A stretch of 64,000 bases of DNA, taken from the NCBI GenBank assembly GCA_010672185.1, contig JAAHHL010000032.1, positions 36,280-100,279 of the forward strand, written 5' to 3'. Every line of letters starts with the position of its first letter. Positions within the stretch are counted from its first letter, which is position 1. The translations under genes and the position numbers were made by a program. The stretch is from Caldora sp. SIO3E6. Its GTDB lineage: Bacteria > Cyanobacteriota > Cyanobacteriia > Cyanobacteriales > Coleofasciculaceae. The notes beneath the pieces are model-generated. The model was not told where the DNA came from. It saw only the letters and a list, made by a program, of their open reading frames with translations, and ran no database searches. Of the stretch, positions 37,083-47,200 are shown in pieces.

Positions 37083-37321
37083 CAAATTCAATTTACCCTG
37101 AACCCGAAGAAACAGATACCAGTTGGGAGATACTTCAGATAACCTGGAAGCCGCGACGCTCTACGGATTACTTTTTGCCCCTTGCCCGGAAATTCTTGAT
37201 TAACCGACTGAGTATGGCATCAGCAGTTTTTTCCACAGCCCAAACTATCAAAGCACTGGTTACTAACATTAGAATCGTTTCCATAACAACCTCGTTTAAC
37301 GACTCTTCTAGAATCTCTTAA
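37079..37321 (+). pseudogene. doubtful or decayed small ORF after the type 2 CHAT gene
   Basis: ATG 37079 overlaps the CHAT stop (ATGA) and opens an 80-codon frame beginning MTNSIYPEPEETDTSW. Another frame of the same strand reads a protein-like stretch (DNLEAATLYGLLFAPCPEILD) ending at a stop near 37192, so the original gene may be frameshifted. The opening nine codons have a counterpart after the gene at 29044. A small gene on the opposite strand overlaps it. Confidence 0.3.
37168..37284 (-). CDS. small membrane-peptide candidate, 38 aa
   Basis: On the minus strand a 38-codon frame starts METILMLVTSALIVWAVEK, has a single hydrophobic N-terminal helix, and ends in a strongly basic tail (IKNFRARGKK). 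A gagg Shine-Dalgarno-like stretch lies 5 bases upstream of the ATG. No homologue is recognised. One membrane helix plus a basic tail is the layout of many small membrane proteins, including type I toxins, but nothing here shows toxicity. It opposes the array and overlaps the doubtful plus-strand ORF. Confidence 0.4.
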   Translation of the reverse strand: METILMLVTSALIVWAVEKTADAILSRLIKNFRARGKK

Positions 37322-37415
37322 ATCCTGTATGAGTCAGGCTAATGTTGGGTATGACTTGCTGTATAATTTACCGAAACTTAGTTTGTATAACTTATGTCTG
37401 ATTTAGGACTAAGTA

Positions 37416-37491
37416 GGGTTTGCTGAATAAAAGCAGGAACCTTGATAGATAAGGGTTTCAATCCTTACACAAATACTTTTTCAGCAAGCCC
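37416..37491. mobile_element. 76-bp MITE-like element with 6-bp target duplication
   Basis: Terminal inverted repeats gggtttgctgaa and ttcagcaagccc (one mismatch) bound a 76-bp non-coding segment, which is flanked on both sides by the direct repeat taagta (37410-37415 and 37492-37497). This is a miniature inverted-repeat transposable element pattern. It lies in the largest gene-poor gap of the array, between the gene ending at 37082 and the one starting at 37536. No transposase is nearby. Confidence 0.75.
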
Positions 37492-37535
37492 TAAGTATTT
37501 GCTGTTACAATTAGGAATATATTTCTATTTGAGGG

Positions 37536-38393
37536 ATGATACCTAAATCGCTCAAAGCTTCCAAAACAGGTATCGAAAAAGCCAAACAAGTTCTATTCTC
37601 TAGACAATTGAGGCAAGAAGACTTAGTTGGTTACTGTTGCAACAGCCGTCAACCAATCTCTAAGTTTTTTAATGGTAAACCTGTTTCTCGCTTAATCTTT
37701 GTTGATATTTGCCAGTTTCTCAACCTGGATTGGCAGCATATTGCTGAAGAGCAACAGGTAAATAATGGTAAAGTCCCTTTCTGCGATCAAAATGGTGAAA
37801 AGCCTCCAAAGAATGAAGAGCAGATACTTTCCGAAGATAAATTGGTATTTGCGATCGCGGGCAGTATAGATAAGGCTGACGAGGCGAAGTTAAAGGCAAT
37901 CGTTGGTCTGTTACAGCAAATTTCTGGAGACACTTCTATAGAAATTGTGAACAAAGAGAAAGGCAGCATTAGGCTGATTTTACAAGGTTCCGAAGCAGGT
38001 TTGTCACGGCTAAAGGAACTGTACGAGTCTGGGGAATTGACAGAGGTATTGGGTACTCCAGTTGAAGATGTACATTTTCTGTCTGAAGAAACTGAGGCTA
38101 AGTCCAGTTCAGCAGAATTACACAATAACCAAGAAAGATACGGTGAAGCAGCGGAGGAAAAATGTCAATCAGAGGTTGTGAAAAAAGGAATAGCAATGAC
38201 GAAAGAACAACGCCAAGCATATCTAAATTTAATACATCAATTGCTGACATTTTCTAATGATAAAGAACCAAAAAAAATGAAAAATAATCAATATTTAATG
38301 GATAATATATTGCCTCAAAAAAAGAATTTTACTGTAGAAATTTTGAATCAAAAAGGCGAAAAAAAAACTGCCGATTTCCTGCTTTTTTATTAG
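37536..38393 (+). CDS. HTH protein fused to a CHAT N-terminal domain stub, 285 aa
   Basis: Residues 1-70 form a helix-turn-helix-like domain (QEDLVGYCC...ISKFFNGKPVSR...LNLDWQHI) of the kind found at the N-terminus of cyanobacterial NTPase signalling proteins. Residues about 100-185 form a second small domain (KLKAIVGLLQQISGD...GSEAGLSRLKELYESGEL) seen in similar contexts. From Met221 the protein reads MTKEQRQAYLNLIHQLL, the array's N-terminal helical domain, which then degenerates (TADFLLFY, stop). An aagga stretch precedes Met221, so that part may once have been a separate gene start. The protein could be a local transcription regulator or adaptor, or the product of a recombination between genes. 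Confidence 0.7.
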   Translation: MIPKSLKASKTGIEKAKQVLFSRQLRQEDLVGYCCNSRQPISKFFNGKPVSRLIFVDICQFLNLDWQHIAEEQQVNNGKVPFCDQNGEKPPKNEEQILSEDKLVFAIAGSIDKADEAKLKAIVGLLQQISGDTSIEIVNKEKGSIRLILQGSEAGLSRLKELYESGELTEVLGTPVEDVHFLSEETEAKSSSAELHNNQERYGEAAEEKCQSEVVKKGIAMTKEQRQAYLNLIHQLLTFSNDKEPKKMKNNQYLMDNILPQKKNFTVEILNQKGEKKTADFLLFY

Positions 38394-38496
38394 AATTAGA
38401 AGTTGCGGCTGTAGTTTAGGCAAAAAATGGAAGTCATTTTAATTAGAAAAATCAATAAATTTTAAACAAAAAATAATTTCCTTAAATTATAATTTT

Positions 38497-41103
38497 ATGA
38501 ATGAAGAAGTTTTTCAAAATCAAATTCAATCCTTGATGGAATCACTAGGACAGGAACGCATTGAATCCTGTCTTAAATTTTGGCGTGAGGCATTTGATGC
38601 CACTGGCAACAGTCGAGGTGATGCACAAGTCGTCTATCCCTTATTAGAAGCTAATTTAGATAAATTAGATGATACCTTAATTAAAGTATTGAAAGTTTGG
38701 TTACCTTTTAGTTTTTCTTACTTTTCATCAGATGAGTATCCAGTCTATGCAGAAGTAGTCAATTCTCTGAGTAATCTTATTCGGCAATTTTCTTTAGGTA
38801 ATCAAGCATTCAATTTGGAAATTGCGATTACTAGCCGTGAGATGATATTGACTGTTCTTGCCCATGATACTTTCCCAAAACCGTGGGCAGCTACCCACAG
38901 TTTTTTAGGTAATGATTACCAAGACCGCATCTTTGGTAATCCGGTAGAAAACATTACAAGTGCCATTAATCACTGTCAGAAAGCATTACAGGTATATACC
39001 CGTGATGCTTATCCAGAAGAGTGGGCAAGTACTCAGCTTTGTCTAGCGGATGCTTATGGCAAGCGTTTGAGTGATGATGTAGCTGATAACCTGAAACAAA
39101 AAATCACTTGTTTTCACAATGCTCTCCAGATTTACACTCGTGAAGGCTACCCGGAGTTATGGGCAGGAATTCAAAATAATTTAGGTACAGTTTACCGAAC
39201 AGAAATGCTAGGAGACAAAGCAGAAAATCTGGTAAAAGCAATTTTTTACTATCAGGCTTCCTTGCAAATTTATACCCGCGATGCTTTTCCGGAAAATTAT
39301 GCTTCTATCTATGGTCATTTAGGAATTGCTTACAAAGAGAATCAAGAATTTAAAAATGCCTATCATGCTTTAGCTACGGCTATTAGCACAGTGGAATCTT
39401 TACCCAGTAAACTCACTAACATTTCTGGCAATCAAGCCAAACAAGATTTTGCTGAGCCCTGGATTTTTCTATATTATCAAATAATTGCCGTTTGTCTAAA
39501 TTTGGCGAATGATGAACCACATTACTATGCCCAAGCAATTGAATACATTGAACGCAATAAAGCACGTAATTTGGTGGAACTTTTGGCAACCCGTGACGAG
39601 GAACGTCACAAGGAAATTGAAGCCGAACAACGTCAATTAGATATAGCCAACCGAGAGCTATCATTAGGCAATTTACTGGCTAACTTAGCAGCGTATGTAG
39701 AAAAACTAGAAGCTACAGGAGCTCTGGACGAGAGTATTGTCAAAATAAGACGTGAAAACCCCGCTAGGCAGCAACGACAGCAAGAAGTAATCAAGGATCA
39801 TTTATCAAAAGGTAGCGAGTTATTTACTCAAAGCAATCAACGTCTTAATCAGCTACAGCAAAAGCAAAGTAATAGTAAATTAAAACTGACACAAACAAAT
39901 GACTATATTAGTTATTGCCAGATTAAAGATTTGTTAACAAATAATCGTACTATAATTATCGGTTGGCATCTTGATATGGTGGACAACTGTGTAGTAACCT
40001 TCATTATTACGAAAGAATCTGATTCTCCTATAATTTTCCAATCTTCCTCGGAAGATATGGATTCTCTAAATAAGTTTTACTCTGAGTATCTTACTGTTTA
40101 TTCAGCCAACAAAAATCTGTATCAAAGTGATTTAAAGTTACGTCTAGAGCACCTTTCAAAGATTCTGCACTTAAATGAAATTATTGCTTTGCTACCTAAA
40201 GATTGTACTCAGGTAATTTTGATTCCTGACCGCTTCTTGCATTTATTCCCTATCCATGCACTACCAGTATCAAGTCCCAACAGACAAGGGGAAGTTGCTC
40301 AAGCAGAATCACCGCCTGAGTTTATAACCTTGTTAGACCTTTTTGCCGAAGGAGTTTGTTACTCACCCAGTTGTCATTTATTGCAACTAACCCAAGGTAA
40401 AAAAAATCTAGAATTCAATAACTGTTTAGCAATACAAAACCCTACTCAAGATTTAGCTTACGCCTTGGTTGAAGTTGAAGCTGTGTGCAATGGTGTTACT
40501 GCGGCAGAGGTTCTGGTTGCGGAAAAGGCAACAAAAGTTGCTTTAAATGAAGCATTAAATAACGAAAACACGAATCCACCTGCCTCTATTCATTTTGCGT
40601 GTCACGGCTATTTTAACTTGCGCTCTCCTTTGCAGTCTTATTTGAAAATGGCAGATGGAGAACTTACTCTAGCAGATATTTTTGATCTTGACCTCGACCA
40701 ATGTCGTCTTGCTACTCTTTCCGCTTGTGAAACGGGACTATCAGATCACATCAGTATAAGTAATGACTATATTAGTCTGCCTAGTGGTTTCCTTTATGCA
40801 GGAGCTTCTAATGTTGTCAGTTCCCTCTGGACAGTAAATGACTTATCCACCGCCTTTTTGATGATTAAATTTTATCAGAATCTGCAAGTCGTTCAGTCAG
40901 TCGCCGTTGCTCTCAATCAGGCTCAACTCTGGCTCAGGGATATCACCAAAAAGGAACTGGAAACATGGATTGAGGAAAATCAGTTACCATTGAAACCAGC
41001 AGTTAAGATGGGTCTGCGTCGTCGTCTTTATCAGTTAGAGGATGATGCAAAACCCTTTCAAGACCCGTTTCACTGGGCAGCTTTTTGTGCGATGGGACAG
41101 TAA
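38497..41103 (+). CDS. TPR-CHAT protease, type 1 (3+1 TPRs)
   Basis: This 868-aa protein has the shortest intact TPR set of the array. A distinct N-terminus (MNEEVFQNQIQSLMESL) leads into the linker module (DKLDDTL), three 46-aa TPRs and a final unit, the YIERNKARNLVELL hinge, a long charged coiled coil (about 365-460), and CHAT with His703 (FACHG) and Cys744 (SACETG). Between hinge and CHAT lies an insertion after LHALPVSSPN. The last ~190 bp match the genes ending at 29044 and 34149 almost base for base. A 103-bp AT-rich gap precedes it, so it may start a new transcript. Confidence 0.9.
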   Translation: MNEEVFQNQIQSLMESLGQERIESCLKFWREAFDATGNSRGDAQVVYPLLEANLDKLDDTLIKVLKVWLPFSFSYFSSDEYPVYAEVVNSLSNLIRQFSLGNQAFNLEIAITSREMILTVLAHDTFPKPWAATHSFLGNDYQDRIFGNPVENITSAINHCQKALQVYTRDAYPEEWASTQLCLADAYGKRLSDDVADNLKQKITCFHNALQIYTREGYPELWAGIQNNLGTVYRTEMLGDKAENLVKAIFYYQASLQIYTRDAFPENYASIYGHLGIAYKENQEFKNAYHALATAISTVESLPSKLTNISGNQAKQDFAEPWIFLYYQIIAVCLNLANDEPHYYAQAIEYIERNKARNLVELLATRDEERHKEIEAEQRQLDIANRELSLGNLLANLAAYVEKLEATGALDESIVKIRRENPARQQRQQEVIKDHLSKGSELFTQSNQRLNQLQQKQSNSKLKLTQTNDYISYCQIKDLLTNNRTIIIGWHLDMVDNCVVTFIITKESDSPIIFQSSSEDMDSLNKFYSEYLTVYSANKNLYQSDLKLRLEHLSKILHLNEIIALLPKDCTQVILIPDRFLHLFPIHALPVSSPNRQGEVAQAESPPEFITLLDLFAEGVCYSPSCHLLQLTQGKKNLEFNNCLAIQNPTQDLAYALVEVEAVCNGVTAAEVLVAEKATKVALNEALNNENTNPPASIHFACHGYFNLRSPLQSYLKMADGELTLADIFDLDLDQCRLATLSACETGLSDHISISNDYISLPSGFLYAGASNVVSSLWTVNDLSTAFLMIKFYQNLQVVQSVAVALNQAQLWLRDITKKELETWIEENQLPLKPAVKMGLRRRLYQLEDDAKPFQDPFHWAAFCAMGQ

Positions 41104-41105
41104 TT

Positions 41106-44100
41106 ATGAATGAACAACGCCGAGAAGATTATCTAAATTTAATTAATGAGTTGCTCCAAGCAACATCAGAGAGCAATGGTGCCGCACAAATAGTTTACCC
41201 GTTGCTGCAAGCAAATATAGACAAACTAGATGATAATTTTGCCCTAATATTGGGTGAGGGAACAAGGGCTAAACTCTGCGAAGTCGATCCAGAAGATGCA
41301 GAATATATGGCGGTAGTTATTGGGAATTTTAGTAACCGGATTCGGGATTTTCAACTAGGCAGTCGGGCTAGCAATTTGGAAATTGCCATTACAGGCTTTG
41401 AGGTTATTGCCACAGTTTTTACCCGCGAAGTTTTCCCTAAAGACTGGGCTACCACTCAATGTAATTTAGGTAATGCCTACTATCGCCGCATTCGAGGAGA
41501 GAGAGCAGATAATATAGAAGTGGCAATTTGCTATTACTTAGCTGGTTTAGAGATAAAAACCTATGAAGCTTCTCCTTCTGATTGGGCAAAAACCCATAAT
41601 AATCTGGGCCTTGCCTACAGCGATCGCATCAAGGGAGAGAGAGCAGATAATCTGGAAACGGCTATTCATTATTTCTCACAGGCATTGGAGGTATATAATC
41701 GCCAATCTTTCCCATCTGACTGGGCAAGTACCCAAAATAATCTAGGGAGTTCTTACTGTATCCGTATTCGGGGAGATAAAGCAAATAATTTGGAAACGGC
41801 TATCCGTTGTTTCTTACAGGCATTAGAAGTACGTACTCGCAAGGCTTTTCCCTCTGACTGGGCAAGTACTCAAAATAATCTGGGCAGTGCCTACTGTATT
41901 CGTATCAGGGGCGAGAGGGCAGATAATTTGGAAACGGCTATCCATTATTTCTCACAGGCATTAGAGGTAAACACCCGCAAAGCTCTTCCTGAAAAATGGG
42001 CAGATACTCAAAATAATTTAGGTCTTGTATACCTTTACCGTATCAGGGAAGAGAGGGCAGATAATTTGGAAACGGCTATCCATTATTTCTCGCAGGCATT
42101 AGATGTATATAACCGCACAGCTTTTCCGGAAAAATGGGCTATGCTTCAACACAACCTGGGCACTGCTTATACTGATCGGATCGAAGGAGAACAAACGGAG
42201 AATTTAGAAGAAGCAATACGCTGTTTTTCAAATGCCCTAGAGATACGCACTCGTGCATCTGTCCCTTATGATCGGGCTATGACCCAAGATAATTTGGGCA
42301 TTGCCTACCGCAACCGCATCAGAGGGGATAGGGAAGCAAATTTAGAAAAAGCAATCTGCTGTTTCTCAGATGCCCAAGAAGTATTCACCTGCGAGTCCTT
42401 CCCCGACAAATGGGCAGGAACCCAAAACAATTTAGGCAATGCTTACCTTGAGCGTGTCCAGGGGGATAAGGCAGAAAATTTAGAAGCAGCAATCTGTTGT
42501 TTTTCAAATGCGCTAAAAATATTTACGTGTGAAGCTTTCCCCCAAAACCATATAATTACTCAATTTAACCTTGGTCTGGCGTACCAAAATGCCAACCAGT
42601 TCCGCAACGCCAAAACTGCATTTGCCGCTGCCATTGATACAATGGAATCCCAGCGTGGAGAGATCGTTACTGGCTCTGGTAGAGAAGAAGACAAACAAAA
42701 ACTAGCCGAACAATGGAATCAGCTTTATCAAGGTGTGGTGAAAGTTTGCGTGGATCTTCACGAAATCGCCCAAGCCGTTGAATACGTCGAGCGGAGTAAA
42801 GCCCGTAATCTAATCGAACTTATTATTAACCGAGATCGCCACACGATCTTTCCCACAGAAGTAGTCAGTCAACTAGATCGGCTTCGAGATGAAATCGCCA
42901 GCAGTCAATACCAACTCCAAACTACTACATTAGAAGATCCAACCTCACTAACCCAACATCTCCAACAGCTTCGACGGATGCGTCACGACCTGCAAGATCG
43001 CTATCTGTCAATTGGTTCTAGTTTCAAATTCGATCGGTTCCAGGCAAGTATGGATGATCGCACCGCCATCATCGAGTGGTACATTACCAGTGGAAGCTTC
43101 CAGATTTTTATCATTACTCGCCAATGTTCGGAACCGATCGTCTTATCCTACTCTGCATCCGACCAAAAAGCCTTGGAGAAGTGGACAAAGGCATATCTGC
43201 GTCTCTACTATAGAAAAAATAGCCAGTGGTGGCATCATCAGCTAACTTCCCGCCTTGGGAAACTGTCACAGCTTCTGCGTTTGGATAACATCCTTACCCA
43301 TTTGCCAGAGGATTGTGATCGATTAATACTAATACCCAATCGATTTCTGCATCTTTTGCCGCTTCATGCTTTACCAATTACAGGAAAATCGTGCCTTCTA
43401 GATCGCTTCCCTCAAGGTGTGGGGTATGCACCTAGTTGTCAGTTACTTCAACTTGTCCAGACTAGACAACGCCCTGACTTTACCAAGCTTTTCGCCGTCC
43501 AAAATCCTACAGAAGATCTCCTTTACACCGATATCGAAGTTGAAATTATTCAAGGCTACTTTGAGCAAACTGATATCCTCATAAAATCAGCAGCTACCAA
43601 ACCAGCTATCCATAGCTCTTCTCTCAACTCTATTCACTGTGCTCATTTTGGCTGTCATGGATACTTTAATTTTACTAATCCCCGAAAATCTGCCCTGATT
43701 TTGGCAGGTGCCGACTTTAAAGCCGTAACAACAGAACTCGATTCAGAAAAATTTTTAAGTTTGGAAGACGGTGGATTGCTTGATTTAGAAAAGTGTCTAA
43801 CATTAGACACTATCTTTAGCCTAAATTTAGAACAATGTCGTCTCGTGACTCTATCTGCTTGTGAAACCGGATTAATTGATTTCCGCAATACTAGCGACGA
43901 ATATATTGGCTTGCCCAGTGGTTTCCTTTATGTAGGTGCTTCCAGTGTTGTTAGTTCCCTGTGGACGGTTAACGACTTATCCACAGCATTTTTGATGATT
44001 CGGTTTTATCAAAACTTGCAAAAGGGTTTGGCTGTAGGTTTTGCGCTCAATCAAGCTCAACTCTGGTTAAAGGATTTGACCAAGGGGGACTTAGAAACAT

Positions 44101-44237
44101 GGATTGAAGAAAACCAGTTACCTTTGAAACCAGCGATTAGGATGAATTTGCGTCGTCGCCTTTATAAGTTGGAGGATGATACTCAACCTTTTAAGTCGCC
44201 TTTTTACTGGGCAGCATTTTGTGCGATCGGTCAATAA
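41106..44237 (+). CDS. TPR-CHAT protease, type 1 (8+1 TPRs)
   Basis: This 1043-aa protein starts at ATG 41106 in the junction taattatg. It opens with MNEQRREDYLNLINELL and passes directly into the linker module (NIDKLDDNF), so the helical N-terminal domain is truncated by an internal deletion that keeps the frame. Eight 46-aa TPRs plus one follow, several near-identical (RADNLETAIHYFSQALEV repeats), then the YVERSKARNLIELI hinge and CHAT with His851 (FGCHG) and Cys919 (SACETG). Its 3' end resembles the genes at 12461 and 23482. Confidence 0.9.
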   Translation: MNEQRREDYLNLINELLQATSESNGAAQIVYPLLQANIDKLDDNFALILGEGTRAKLCEVDPEDAEYMAVVIGNFSNRIRDFQLGSRASNLEIAITGFEVIATVFTREVFPKDWATTQCNLGNAYYRRIRGERADNIEVAICYYLAGLEIKTYEASPSDWAKTHNNLGLAYSDRIKGERADNLETAIHYFSQALEVYNRQSFPSDWASTQNNLGSSYCIRIRGDKANNLETAIRCFLQALEVRTRKAFPSDWASTQNNLGSAYCIRIRGERADNLETAIHYFSQALEVNTRKALPEKWADTQNNLGLVYLYRIREERADNLETAIHYFSQALDVYNRTAFPEKWAMLQHNLGTAYTDRIEGEQTENLEEAIRCFSNALEIRTRASVPYDRAMTQDNLGIAYRNRIRGDREANLEKAICCFSDAQEVFTCESFPDKWAGTQNNLGNAYLERVQGDKAENLEAAICCFSNALKIFTCEAFPQNHIITQFNLGLAYQNANQFRNAKTAFAAAIDTMESQRGEIVTGSGREEDKQKLAEQWNQLYQGVVKVCVDLHEIAQAVEYVERSKARNLIELIINRDRHTIFPTEVVSQLDRLRDEIASSQYQLQTTTLEDPTSLTQHLQQLRRMRHDLQDRYLSIGSSFKFDRFQASMDDRTAIIEWYITSGSFQIFIITRQCSEPIVLSYSASDQKALEKWTKAYLRLYYRKNSQWWHHQLTSRLGKLSQLLRLDNILTHLPEDCDRLILIPNRFLHLLPLHALPITGKSCLLDRFPQGVGYAPSCQLLQLVQTRQRPDFTKLFAVQNPTEDLLYTDIEVEIIQGYFEQTDILIKSAATKPAIHSSSLNSIHCAHFGCHGYFNFTNPRKSALILAGADFKAVTTELDSEKFLSLEDGGLLDLEKCLTLDTIFSLNLEQCRLVTLSACETGLIDFRNTSDEYIGLPSGFLYVGASSVVSSLWTVNDLSTAFLMIRFYQNLQKGLAVGFALNQAQLWLKDLTKGDLETWIEENQLPLKPAIRMNLRRRLYKLEDDTQPFKSPFYWAAFCAIGQ

Positions 44238-44239
44238 TT

Positions 44240-47200
44240 ATGAATGAACAACGTCAAGAAGCCTATCTTGAGATAATAAGTGCCCTACTTGGCTGTCCTA
44301 GTGGAGAAGAACCGCAAGTCATAATGGCTGCCAATCCAGATTTCATTGACATTGGATTGGTGGAGGTTATGAAACAAGTAGCAGCGGTTTACGTACAGCG
44401 AGGAGAGCAAAACACTGCTGATTTTTTAACTAATATCGCTAGTCAGATTGCTGAGGCATTGGAATCGTTGGGAGCAGAATCTACAGATGAGGGTGGCGAG
44501 ACATCGCCTACAATACACTCCGCAAAATACAATGATTTTTTAACTCAAATATTACATTTAGTTATTGAAAGCGACAGCGATCCACAAACTGTCTACCCTT
44601 TCCTTAATAACAATTTAGACAAACTTGATCGGAGGTGTGTCAGAGAGTTACAAGAATGGTCCAAAGAAAATTTATCTAAATATGAGTCAGAAGAAGCTAG
44701 GAAAATTGCCGTAGGAATTGCTAACTTAAGTAACATACTACAAGATTTTCCTGTGGGGAACAGAGCTAGTAATTTGGAAATTGCCCTTACTGGCTGTGAA
44801 ATTGTAGCAACCTTTTTCGATAGCCAAGTTTTCCCTATACAATGGGCTGGAATTCAAATCAATTTAGGCAATATCTACCATCGCCGAATTCAGGAGAATC
44901 GCCGAGATAATTTAGAGCAAGCGATAACTTATTATCAAGCTGCTCTACAAGTTTTTACTCTTGAAGCTTTCCCCCAACAATGGGCACTAGCGCAAAATAA
45001 CTTAGGTAACGTTTACCTGGAGCGAATTCAGGGAGAACACGCTCAGAACTTGGAAGAAGCGATTCACTGCTACAATTTGGCATTACAAGTTCGTACTCGC
45101 CAGACAGTACCCCCAGACTGGGCACAAACTAAGGCTAATCTGAGCAACGCCTACCGTGACAGAATTTACGGAAACCGAAGTGATAACCTAGAGCAGGCTA
45201 TCGCTGTTTGTCAAGAGGCTTTACAAATTTTGACTCAGCGTGATTTCCCTCATGAATGGGCTATTACCAAAACCAATTTGGGAACTGCCTACCAAGAGCG
45301 AATTAGGGGAAACCCAGCCGAAAATTTAGAGGTGGCGATTACTGTTTACCGAGAAGCCTTGCAAATTCGTACTCGCGAAACCATTCCTCAAGGTTGGGCT
45401 GAAGTACAAATGAATTTAGGGAATGTCTATCGTACTAGGATTTTTGGCAACAGAGGTGAAAACTTGGAAAAAGCAATTGCTGCTTTTCAAGAAGCTCTAA
45501 AAGTTTTTACCCGCGAGATATATCCGCAACAATGGGCAATTACCCAAACAAATTTTGGTAGTGCTTATCAGGAAAGAGTTAAAGGGGACAGAGCTGAAAA
45601 TTTGGAGAAGTCCGTCGCTGCTTATGAGTCTGCTTTATTAGTTCTTACTCGCGAAGATTTTCCTCAAGATTGGGCAAGAATCCAAATTAATCTTGGTTCT
45701 GCTCATTACAGTCGCATTCTAGGAGACCGTAGTCAAAACCTAGAACTGGCTATCTCTTTCTACCAAAAAGCACTTCAAGTCTATACTAAGGAGACTTTTC
45801 CTGAAATTTGGGGACAAACTCAATGTAATCTAGGTAATGCCTATGGGGATAGAATTAAAGGAGACCGAGAAGATAATTTAGAGATAGCAATAGTTGCTTA
45901 CGAGTCTGCCTTGCAAGTTTTTACTAACACAGAATATCCTCTAGATTGGGCGTTAATTCAAACTAATTTAGGAGGGACATACTACCAAAAAAATCGTGGT
46001 GATAGCGAAGAAAATATAGAGGCGGCAATTGTTGCTTGTAAATTGGCTTTGCAAGTTTTTATCTACGAAACATCTCCTGAAGATTGGGCTAGAGCTCAAT
46101 CCAATCTAGCTGCTGCATACTATGACAGAATTCGCGGTAGTCGCGAGGAAAATTTGGAGGCAGCAATTGCTGCTTGTAAGTCAGCTCTAAGGTTTTATAC
46201 CCTTGATGTTTCTCCTCAAGATTACACCAGAATTTTATTTACCCTGGGTTTGATATACCAACAATTCGGGCAACTTCACGATGCCTACAGCACTTTTAAT
46301 TCTGCCATTGAATGTGTAGAATACCAAAGTGGAAAAATCACCTCTGGGGAGCCAGTTAAGCAAAAATTAGCCTCGCAGTGGGCTAGGTATTACTGGAGTA
46401 TGGTGGAAGTTTGCCTGGAATTGGCGATCGCAGACCCACAATACTACGCCAGGGCTATCGAGTATGTAGAGCGTAGCAAAGCGCGGAGTTTAGTGGAACT
46501 TCTCGCCAGCCTTGACCTCTATACTAAAGGTGATATTCCCGAAAACATTATCAACGAACTGAAACGATTGCGCCGAGGAATTTCAGCAAAACAGCGCCAA
46601 CTGGATCTAGTAGTAGAACTTGAACGGTTAGACGAAACTAATCGCATCTATCGGCAGCAGTTACACCAAGAATTGCATTCATTGCAGCAAGAATTTAATC
46701 AATTGCTAAATCAGATTGAGGCAATAGACCCTAACTTCAGCGTTCCCCATAAAATTGAATCTATCTCGTTTGAGGAAATTAGGCAATTACTAACTGATGA
46801 CCAAACAGTTCTTATTGAGTGGTACATTACTAGTGAAGCCATCTTTACATTCATGGTTACTCAGCAAGCAGAGTATCCTCGTGTTTGGCAATCTTCCTTG
46901 GCAGAAAAAACAGCTTTGTTGGATTGGATAAAAGAATATATCTCAGACTACGCTCACAATAAAAATCAGTGGCAGAGCCAATTATCAGAAAGCCTTCACG
47001 ATTTAGCTCAAATCCTTCATGTTGATGACATCCTCAGTAGCTTACCTAATAGCTGCCAAAAATTGAAGATCGTTCCCCATCTTTTCCTCCACCTATTTCC
47101 CTTACACGCCCTTCCAATTGTTGATAAACGTTGTCTTTTAGACCGCTTTTCTAAAGGGGTAAGCTACGCGCCTAGTTGTCAAGTACTACAGGTGAGCCAA

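Noticed and set aside
37452..37470. gtttcaatccttacac stretch resembling a cyanobacterial CRISPR repeat
   Set aside because: It occurs once, inside the 76-bp MITE-like element, with no second repeat or spacer and no cas gene in the window.
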